64,000 nucleotides of DNA, taken from contig JAQUWM010000006.1 in the NCBI GenBank assembly GCA_028692885.1, forward strand, positions 1 to 64,000. Direction: 5' to 3'. The DNA is from Acetobacterium sp. (GTDB lineage Bacteria > Bacillota > Clostridia > Eubacteriales > Eubacteriaceae). The translations under genes were made by a program, and so were the position numbers. Positions 1 through 6,460 of the stretch are shown in pieces (position 1 is the stretch's first letter; the number at the start of each line of letters is the position of its first letter). The notes below the pieces were generated by a model. It was given only the letters and a program-made list of their open reading frames with translations, was not told where the DNA came from and searched no databases.

Positions 1-1299
1 ACTTGAAAGCAACTCATCTGTATTTAAGTCCATATTATTATTGAGTGCAGCAAGCAATCTATCCTCACCATACAATTCATCATTGATATTCGTTGCTTCG
101 GTGACGCCATCGGTATAGAGATATAATTCATCGCCACTTGTCAGCTGCATTTCTTGTTGTTTATACTTAATCTCTTCCATTCCGCCAAGCACAAAGCCGG
201 TATGCAATTTTAAATATTCAAAGCTGCCATCTGCTCTTTTTAACAATGGCGGATTATGTCCAGCATTCACACAAACAAAATGATGTGTCGAAATTTCGTA
301 TACCCCAATAAAAGCGGTGACAAACATCCCCACTTCGTTATTTTCACAAAGCTGCGCATTCACTAATGTAAAAATTTCAACCGGCGTCCGACCAACCTGG
401 GCTTGATTTTTAATCAACGTTTTAGCAACTACCATAAATAACGCCGCTGGAACACCTTTCCCCGAGACATCGGCAATCACTACCGCCAAATGATCATCAT
501 CAATGGAAAAGAAGTCATAAAAGTCACCACCAACTTCTTTAGCGGGTTTCATCGTCGCATAAATTTCAAATTCTGCTCGATTCGTGAAGTCAGGAAAAAT
601 ACTGGGCAGCATTGATGTTTGGATTTCCGTGGCCACATTCAGTTCAGCTGAAATTCGTTCTTTTTCTTCATTATCTTTTTTCTGTTTATTCAGAAGCGCC
701 CGAGTCCGATCCATCAAGGTAAAACAAATTGGCGCGAATGCGATTAGGGTAAATACCCGCGGCAAATAATAGAACTTAAAGGTTCTAATCAAAATGCTAG
801 CGGTAATGATCCGCTCTTTCACCCCATCCATTTCAGCCATCATATTCGAATCCCATAAACCAACATAAAGTCCGGCAAAAATAGCCATCGTCATAAAAGC
901 AACACTTCCCGCCAAAGTCCACGCAGTAAATTTTTTAGAATAGTAATGGCAGGAAATCAATAACGGACAAATCCAGGCAAGGATCGTATGATACGTCATC
1001 ATTGTCGAAAGACTGGTCATTCCCATAATGGTACAAGCCATAATCAGATATTTCAGGTACCACTTTTGACCGCTAATCATTTTAACCAGCAACGATGGCA
1101 AAAGAAACAATGTTATACTTGTCGGCATGGCTATGTTCATCAGCATTTTTGAAATAATAAAAAAATTGATGGAATTTAAAATCCATACACTTCCAACAAT
1201 AGCTGCAACAATGATCAAACATTTAGCCGCATATTGATTCGCCTTGTCCTCATTTTCTATAAAAATTTCATTATTCTTTTCAGAATCATTAATTACCAT
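1..1299 (-). CDS. Membrane-anchored SpoIIE-type (PP2C) serine phosphatase, 3' end outside window
   Basis: 433 codons are open from an ATG at 1299 to the window edge; the stop lies outside. Residues about 15-190 form several hydrophobic segments (membrane sensor part), then a short charged stretch, then from about residue 229 a SpoIIE/PP2C phosphatase domain. Visible signatures are KEVGGDFYDFF, VVIADVSGKGVPAALFM, NAGHNPPLL and LYTDGVTEATN, which carry the metal-binding aspartates of the family. Such proteins (RsbU/SpoIIE class) dephosphorylate anti-anti-sigma proteins of the SpoIIAA/RsbV type in response to a signal. No partner sigma or anti-sigma gene is visible here, so its target is unknown. 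A purine-rich GAAAG precedes the ATG at close range; no better in-frame start is seen upstream. Confidence 0.88.
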   Translation of the reverse strand, partial: MVINDSEKNNEIFIENEDKANQYAAKCLIIVAAIVGSVWILNSINFFIISKMLMNIAMPTSITLFLLPSLLVKMISGQKWYLKYLIMACTIMGMTSLSTMMTYHTILAWICPLLISCHYYSKKFTAWTLAGSVAFMTMAIFAGLYVGLWDSNMMAEMDGVKERIITASILIRTFKFYYLPRVFTLIAFAPICFTLMDRTRALLNKQKKDNEEKERISAELNVATEIQTSMLPSIFPDFTNRAEFEIYATMKPAKEVGGDFYDFFSIDDDHLAVVIADVSGKGVPAALFMVVAKTLIKNQAQVGRTPVEIFTLVNAQLCENNEVGMFVTAFIGVYEISTHHFVCVNAGHNPPLLKRADGSFEYLKLHTGFVLGGMEEIKYKQQEMQLTSGDELYLYTDGVTEATNINDELYGEDRLLAALNNNMDLNTDELLSS

Positions 1300-1341
1300 C
1301 AATCTTTCACATCCCAATCTTAGGTATATTTTTTTTTTTTC

Positions 1342-1530
1342 CTAAGCCACCTTTTCGACCGGTACAATCGTTATGCCCATCTTTTTCCACAAAACGTGGA
1401 ATGGCTTTTCGGCCTCGGTATCCGCCGGACTTGGACAAAAGTAAGTCACTCTGGTGGCGTGACCTTCGATTTCCAGTTCGCGATTTATTGCTTCAATAAA
1501 TGAAAATACCCCTTCTTTGATTCCACGCCT
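1342..1530 (-). pseudogene. 3' remnant of an unrecognised coding sequence
   Basis: About 60 codons read cleanly into a TAG at 1342 and include FIEAINRELEIEGHATRV and PFHVLWKKMGITIVPVEK, with amino-acid use typical of a real protein. No start codon or ribosome site precedes it. Its 5' side runs out of frame into the AbiEii-like fragment at 1531-1648, so it looks like the tail of a gene joined to foreign DNA by recombination. I do not recognise the family. Confidence 0.4.
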
Positions 1531-1648
1531 TGAAAAGTAAATAGAACCTCATCATCAAGATTAAGCCTGCAAATATCTGTAATAGCCTTGTTAATAGAAT
1601 CTGGATTAATTGGATAGTTGATGATCGTTGTATCCATATCCATTATTA
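1531..1648 (-). pseudogene. Fragment of an AbiEii-like nucleotidyltransferase gene
   Basis: About 40 codons reading MDMDTTIINYPINPDSINKA and ending VLFTFQGVES match, nearly residue for residue, the segment around the active-site Asp-x-Asp of the intact AbiEii protein encoded at 10057-10872 (DNA about 10553-10676). Both ends of the gene are missing, so this is a relic of a second copy. It carries the GG-downstream D-x-D half of the active site only and cannot be functional. Confidence 0.75.
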
Positions 1649-1656
1649 CTGAAGAT

Positions 1657-2322
1657 TCAAACAAGCCATTTCAGTCCCTTCGCAATACGGCCCTGGACAT
1701 CATCGAAATGGTTGCCGGGATTTAGCTCAAAGATGGACTCCGCTCCCAGCCTGCGCAGCTGCTGCTCGGCTTGGATGGTGTGATCCTCCACTACCCCCAG
1801 GCGCTGGTTCCGGGTGATTTTCTCCCGGTCACCCAGAGAAAAATAGACCCGTTCCGGGATCACCAGCGGCTGGTTTGTCAACATAAATTCCAAAAATCCA
1901 TCGTACCATAGCGAGCCGGAAATGGACCCAACCCGGGTAAAAAGATCCGTGCGGTAGATGGCATACAGGGCAAACAGGCCCGCCAGTGAATAGCCCGCCA
2001 GAATCCGGCCGGAGGGCGTAAAATCAAGGCTGGCTTCCACCAACGGGACAATTGTTTCGGTCAGTTCCCGCAAATAAGCATCGGCCCCACCACCGAAATC
2101 CGGTCCGCCCCGAAAAGCGCGTTTGCCCGGCCAGGGCGACAACTCGCGATTCCAGTCGACCTGGTCGATGGCGACCAGAACTGCCGGCCCCTCTCGCCAT
2201 TCCCGCGCCAGCTGGGCCAGATCGTCCGCCGCCATATGCAGATAAATAATGGGGCCTTTGCTGACCGCATCCGTAAAAACCGTAACCCGCCGTTCGCCAA
2301 TTGCGATGATCTGCTGTTTCAT
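1657..2322 (-). CDS. Alpha/beta-hydrolase of the esterase (COG2819-like) family
   Basis: A 221-residue soluble protein with a nucleophile elbow GYSLAGLFALYAIY (Ser about residue 112) and a C-terminal GNHF carrying the probable catalytic His, the layout of the putative esterase family that includes enterochelin-esterase relatives. The substrate cannot be told from sequence. It is short for the family but complete: an AGGAG site stands before the ATG and the catalytic motifs are at the expected places. The DNA is visibly richer in G+C than its neighbours, and it is wedged between two gene relics (AbiEii fragment below, helicase fragment above), which suggests recent arrival or survival in a rearranged spot. 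Confidence 0.75.
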   Translation of the reverse strand: MKQQIIAIGERRVTVFTDAVSKGPIIYLHMAADDLAQLAREWREGPAVLVAIDQVDWNRELSPWPGKRAFRGGPDFGGGADAYLRELTETIVPLVEASLDFTPSGRILAGYSLAGLFALYAIYRTDLFTRVGSISGSLWYDGFLEFMLTNQPLVIPERVYFSLGDREKITRNQRLGVVEDHTIQAEQQLRRLGAESIFELNPGNHFDDVQGRIAKGLKWLV

Positions 2323-2339
2323 ATTCGACTCCTTTTTTT

Positions 2340-2575
2340 TAATTCAATCAGGGTATTTAAAAGTGATACCACCCCACTCTCAGTAATAAACGCCACTTAG
2401 AAAAAAACTCATCGCATTGATTAAGATCACTAATTAAGCTGGTTAAAACCTTTTGCCCTTTGGTGACATCATTAATCAAGAGTCGCGGCCGGTATTGTTC
2501 TAGGGAGATACTGTTTTTATCAATTAATCTGGAGTAAATACCGGCTTGGACAGCTTTGTTTGATTCCTCTTCAAG
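2340..2575 (-). pseudogene. Relic of the 5' end of the PLD-DUF3427 helicase gene
   Basis: This stretch is a near-identical copy of 9201-9430, the first 75 or so codons of the large helicase at 6461-9430. It has lost the ATG, and a run of eight A in the intact gene (after CACTGAG) has seven here, giving a frameshift in the segment corresponding to FFFSVAFITES. The copy continues into the Nudix gene just below, so helicase 5' end and Nudix gene were duplicated together. Confidence 0.85.
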
Positions 2576-2580
2576 TCATT

Positions 2581-2979
2581 CTAAGATCGCATTAATTTCT
2601 CCATAATCGGGATATCCGCCGGCGCCCAATCCAGTTCGTTCAGGCGGGCTACTGGTAGCCAACAATGATGGTGGTGTTCTAAGCGCTCAAAGGCTTTGCT
2701 TTCGACCGGGACGATATAGCTATGCATTTCAATAAAGAATTCCGGATACTGATGTTCCACGGTCATAAAAAAGTTCTCTGGCAGCACCCGTACCGCTAAT
2801 GCCATTTCTTCTTTTAATTCACGCTCAAGGGCTTCTTCGGCGGTCTCGCCTACTTCGATTTTCCCGCCGGGAAACTCATATTTTAGTGAGAGGTCTAAAC
2901 ACGCTGTTTCTGGTCGCTGCATGCAGAGAATTTCATCATTATGCTTAATAATTGCAGCGGCTACTTTGTAATATTTCAT
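2581..2979 (-). CDS. Nudix hydrolase (MutT/CTP pyrophosphohydrolase-like), copy A
   Basis: A 132-residue protein with a complete Nudix box: GGKIEVGETAEEALERELKE followed by EMAL, where REL-KEE supplies the Mg-binding glutamates. The family cleaves nucleoside diphosphates linked to another moiety, often oxidised or non-standard dNTPs; the substrate is not shown by sequence. Start chosen at the ATG at 2979 because AAAGGAG stands at the right distance; an upstream in-frame ATG at 3006 has no such site. It is a close paralogue of copy B at 9453-9851, differing at scattered residues with all catalytic residues kept. Here the helicase that follows copy B is reduced to a relic, so copy A is an orphan. 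Confidence 0.88.
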   Translation of the reverse strand: MKYYKVAAAIIKHNDEILCMQRPETACLDLSLKYEFPGGKIEVGETAEEALERELKEEMALAVRVLPENFFMTVEHQYPEFFIEMHSYIVPVESKAFERLEHHHHCWLPVARLNELDWAPADIPIMEKLMRS

Positions 2980-3144
2980 GGGATGCTCCTTTGGTAAATT
3001 ATTCATTTCATATCGTTCATTCTAATGGTACCTGTTTAGCGTGCGGTTTTAATTATTTGTAATTTCAAATGCGGTGATCGCTCGCTATCACCACCGATAT
3101 AGCACTTAATCGCAACTTTTTATTAGGCACCGTGACTGTAACTT

Positions 3145-3999
3145 TTAAGACTGACTATCACTGGGACTTGCTTTATGATTTCTTTTATTCTTATCTGAAC
3201 TTAGTTTTTTCTTTGCGAAAGGTTTTCCAATTTTTTTAACAACTTTTTTAGGTGTGTCTACAGCCTCAGAGCAAATGCTTTTTGATATATCTTTGGTAAC
3301 TGTGCCGATTTTATTTATTATTTCGTGTCTGTCTTTTTCTTTTTTAACTCTTATAGATCTACTCTTTAATATCACTTCGACGTTAACATAATAAACCAAA
3401 ACACGATCACCAGTTTTTAATTTTGAACTAATTTTTTGATCATTAGGGTAAGTAACTCTTGTAACCTGTCCATCTTCTTTGCTAACTAATTTTAGACTTG
3501 GTTTTTCTAATTTAACTGCGACTTTCAAACCTTTTTTTTCTAGATCTTCTCGTGCTTCATAAATATTAAGCCCTATGACTCTCGGGACTTTAAATTCTTG
3601 AGCTACATTTTCTAAAAGCTTTTTACTCTTATCAATTACTTCTTGAGTGAGATAGTAAACCTTAACTATCGTTCCTGGATTGACCCGCGAACCAAATCTG
3701 GGCTCAGAATACATCACTTCATTTTCACTTTCATCAGCATATACTAAACTAGGATTTGCGATAGCTGATATAGGTGTTAGGTTAAGTTCATTTTTTAGCA
3801 CCCTTAACGCTTCAGCAATATGAACGTCCTTAAAATCTGGTATTTTAACACGGTTTTTCTGCTTATCCAAATATTCATTGCCAACTTTTCCCATAAAAGG
3901 CAAAATAGTCGGAGCAAACGGCGCAATCATTTCAACCACAACTTTTCCATTCTTTACTACCTTTTTTCCATTCTTTGCTAACTTATTCCAATTTGCCAC
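3145..3999 (-). CDS. PASTA-domain-like protein with lysine-rich tail
   Basis: 284 residues from a GTG at 3999, preceded by AAAGGAG. Two PASTA-like modules are visible: residues about 50-112 (IPDFKDVHIAEALRVLKNEL to GTIVKVYYL) and about 138-212 (VPRVIGLNIYEAREDLEKKG to GDRVLVYYV). In the family these modules follow a Ser/Thr kinase or a penicillin-binding protein and bind peptidoglycan or muropeptides; here no kinase, transpeptidase, signal peptide or membrane anchor is present, which is odd. The C-terminal 70 residues are rich in Lys and Ser. It stands alone, with spacers on both sides. Function unknown. Confidence 0.65.
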   Translation of the reverse strand: MANWNKLAKNGKKVVKNGKVVVEMIAPFAPTILPFMGKVGNEYLDKQKNRVKIPDFKDVHIAEALRVLKNELNLTPISAIANPSLVYADESENEVMYSEPRFGSRVNPGTIVKVYYLTQEVIDKSKKLLENVAQEFKVPRVIGLNIYEAREDLEKKGLKVAVKLEKPSLKLVSKEDGQVTRVTYPNDQKISSKLKTGDRVLVYYVNVEVILKSRSIRVKKEKDRHEIINKIGTVTKDISKSICSEAVDTPKKVVKKIGKPFAKKKLSSDKNKRNHKASPSDSQS

Positions 4000-4050
4000 T
4001 TTTCAGTTCTCCTTTAACTTGAAATAACCATTATTACTGAAACGTATGAA

Positions 4051-4536
4051 TCATAGGTTTTGAAATTGTATAAATTGATGCCCGGCACCATCAATCTCGT
4101 TCTGATCAGGACCGGTGATCTTTTCTTCGCCAAACAAGCTTTTAAAAAGAAAGAAACCAGAAAAAATCGGGACCACATTACGCAGTAATTCCAGAAACTT
4201 TGCGTGCGGGAAACTCATAATGATAACATTCGGATACAAGCCTATAAAAGCCAGAACCATCCAGGCCATGGCAATCAGAAAAAGACCCTTTTTAAAATGA
4301 AAGCTGGGACGATCATTCACATTAAGAAAAGCCAGCAGCACCCCCAACACGAACCATTGGAAAAATTGTGTTAGCGCAAGCTTTACCCCTAATAACCGAT
4401 AAAAATTTTCGTCCAAAGACATCAGCGTATAGGGTGAATTTTCAAGGTTGGCAAACAGCTCCTGCATCAGTAAAAAAAACAACGGATAAAGAATAACTGC
4501 GACTATTTTGAACAATTGTATTTTATTGATTTTCAT
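4051..4536 (-). CDS. Small integral membrane protein, unknown function
   Basis: 161 residues with about four hydrophobic segments: residues 9-28 (IVAVILYPLFFLLMQELF), 52-68, 84-103 and 110-132, and a short polar C-terminus. No family recognised. The start at 4536 has only a weak purine-rich site (GCAGG). Placed singly between the PASTA protein and the DUF3795 protein; no functional link can be drawn. Confidence 0.6.
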   Translation of the reverse strand: MKINKIQLFKIVAVILYPLFFLLMQELFANLENSPYTLMSLDENFYRLLGVKLALTQFFQWFVLGVLLAFLNVNDRPSFHFKKGLFLIAMAWMVLAFIGLYPNVIIMSFPHAKFLELLRNVVPIFSGFFLFKSLFGEEKITGPDQNEIDGAGHQFIQFQNL

Positions 4537-4624
4537 TTTGACCTGCTTTCAAAGGCATTCATTGAGATCCGGGATGACCTGCGTGCGTAAATTGAATTTT
4601 CCCAGGCTGGCCAGGTTGAACAGT

Positions 4625-5026
4625 TCATCGCTGTCCCTTATCGTTCCGCACTTTTTCCAGATTTATTTGTTTTTCGAAAAAAGCCTTTTCCAAGATCGCA
4701 AACTCCGCTTCGGTACAACATTTTTGGCAATCCGGCCGATGGCGTTTCGTATTCTCAAAGGCTGCCAGTATTTTGTTACAGGGATAATCGCCACATTCAC
4801 CGCAATTTTTTATTTTTCGACTGGCCGTACAGGTAACAATTTCATGTCGACACCAGGTGTCCGGGGTGCAACCCCGACAGCTGATCTCATCATTGGTGAC
4901 CACCTGATCACGATAGCCGAACTTATACCACAGCTCCGCCGTCACCGTTAATTCGGCAGCCGTTTTAGGCAGCATCCGAGGACAGACGCTGCAGTCATTT
5001 CCACAAGCAGCAATAATTGGTTTCAT
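4625..5026 (-). CDS. DUF3795 cysteine-rich protein
   Basis: 133 residues opening with CGNDCSVCPR and continuing with CRGCTPDTWCRHE, C-x7-NCGECGDYPC and CQKCC, the cysteine pattern of the DUF3795 family, which probably binds metal or an iron-sulfur centre; its role is not established. The family is common in strict anaerobes, in line with the rest of the window. A GAGGTG site precedes the ATG. It lies just downstream of the truncated NERD-HRDC gene, but 42 bases separate them and no common function is evident. Confidence 0.7.
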   Translation of the reverse strand: MKPIIAACGNDCSVCPRMLPKTAAELTVTAELWYKFGYRDQVVTNDEISCRGCTPDTWCRHEIVTCTASRKIKNCGECGDYPCNKILAAFENTKRHRPDCQKCCTEAEFAILEKAFFEKQINLEKVRNDKGQR

Positions 5027-5068
5027 GGTTCACCTCGTTTTTGGTTGTGATATGTTTCGTTTTTTAAG

Positions 5069-6041
5069 TTACTGGGCAGGTACCTCAGCATCTTTCTTTT
5101 TTACTTTGATAAGCTCTTCCACTTTCTTTTGCAACGCCGGGTTTGACAGCCAGATGGTTGTATCAAAGACATCCGGAAAATCAAAACGTCGGGCGGTCAT
5201 TGGAAACTTGATGATAATCTCATGTCGGCTGACGCTTTTGACCGTCCCCGATCCAAAACTTTGATGGGTTATTTTTTCGCCGACCAGTTGGGCGGGTGAC
5301 CAGGGCTGGTTTTGATTGCCTTTGGTTGCCGGAGCCTTCCTGGGTTGAGCAGGATTTACCACGGCCAAAATACCGGGGCCGTACTTTTCTGTTTTAACTG
5401 GCCCAAAACCAGATATCCGCTGCAATTCTTCCAGTGTTCGAGGCTTCTGGTTGATCAGATCTTCCAATTGCCGATCATTGAAAACCACATAGGCTTGTAC
5501 ATTTTCGGTGCGGCTGGTTTCCCGACGATAGGCTTTGAGTTTGGCCACCAGATCAGCATTTTGTGAGGTCCCAACGGTGTAGGGTTTCGCTGCTGATTCC
5601 TGCACTGCCAGTTTTTCGGTTCCCATCACTGGTGCCTCGGTCTGCCTGGGTGTGACCGGGGTGGCCGCTGATGTGCTTGAGATGATGGTTTCATATTTTT
5701 GGGTGTAGTCACTGGGAAGCGGCTGGTGCAGAGCTAAAATTCTTTCGGCCCAAGCTTTCATTGCTTTTTCGCTGGTGGCCGCTTCTTTCGATTTTTTATT
5801 TTGCTCTTTGATGTAGGCAATCAGCTGATCGGCCCGGATCACCCAGTCTTTAACATCTTTTTTGGCATATTTTGCATTTAAAACCGTTTTGGGATTAGCC
5901 AGCACCACCACCGATTTGTAAAAACTGTCAAAGTTGTTCTGTAAACCTAGGCGCTTGATCGGATTGGTGGTCTGGGCCAGTCGGAGCTGCCGATAAACTT
6001 CCAGATGGCGCTGGTTCTGAGTAATCGGCGAATAGGGACAT
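5069..6041 (-). pseudogene. NERD-HRDC protein, copy A, with out-of-frame internal deletion
   Basis: The original ATG at 6041 (GGAGG site before it) starts with MSLF but then jumps to the codons for SPITQNQRH in a different frame and stops soon after. The rest (5069-5911 is open) matches residues from about 150 onward of the intact paralogue at 14315-15652: end of the NERD domain, a proline- and alanine-rich linker, an HRDC domain (AYVVFNDRQLEDLINQKP, ISGFGPVKTEKYG) and a C-terminal UvrD-tudor-like piece (HQSFGSGTVKSVSRHEIIIK). The deletion joins two short repeats reading CTATTC-CC. Internal translation from 5911 could still give a 280-residue HRDC-tail protein; whether it is made is unknown. 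Confidence 0.8.
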
Positions 6042-6094
6042 GGGCGGAGCCTCCTTTAAATTTGTGCTAAATCTCTGAAAACTTGTTGTTATGC

Positions 6095-6442
6095 TTACCA
6101 CCAGGGGTAGACGGTAAATATTTCCTTTTCGAAATCGACCTCTTCCAAAACTTTCTCTAGCGCTTGCTGTGCCTCTTCGGAAAGATTTGGGTTGCGGATT
6201 AATTCTTGCACACTTTCTTTATCCACGATAATATACCGACAACTCTCAATTTCTCTAAACGCCCGGACCTCTATATCACCCAAGGCACCCATTAATTCCT
6301 CTTCGTTTTTAAGTGACTCGATGGTACGCGTCTGGCAGCGGACGTTAAAGGGAATTTCGTCTTCCGTCTCTTGATTAAAGTAGGCACTGTTTTCATAAAA
6401 CTTTTTCTTTTCAGTTGCTTCGAGAATAAGATCTAAGCCCAT
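6095..6442 (-). CDS. Small acidic YPWW-tail protein, copy A (intact)
   Basis: 115 residues, acidic, no signal or membrane segment, ending in VDFEKEIFTVYPWW. AAGGAG precedes the ATG at good distance. The gene begins 18 bases after the helicase stop and is followed by the NERD-HRDC copy, so it is in one transcription unit with them. Two further copies exist at 16043-16387 (start codon changed to ACG) and 12827-12969 (relic with stops). I do not recognise the family. The repeated occurrence beside NERD-HRDC and nuclease genes suggests an accessory or immunity-like role, but that is inference only. Confidence 0.7.
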   Translation of the reverse strand: MGLDLILEATEKKKFYENSAYFNQETEDEIPFNVRCQTRTIESLKNEEELMGALGDIEVRAFREIESCRYIIVDKESVQELIRNPNLSEEAQQALEKVLEEVDFEKEIFTVYPWW

Positions 6443-6460
6443 GGTTTTCTCCTTTTATTT

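Noticed and set aside
4072..4086. Fifteen-base match AATTGATGCCCGGCA shared with 12972-12986
   Set aside because: Too short to call a repeat or attachment site; one copy is the end of the membrane protein gene at 4051. It may be a relic of the same gene end, but nothing else around it matches.
5069..5911. The 280-codon frame as a complete, intact gene
   Set aside because: The original ATG with its GGAGG site lies at 6041 and is out of frame; alignment with the intact paralogue shows the nuclease domain was deleted. Recorded as a pseudogene instead.
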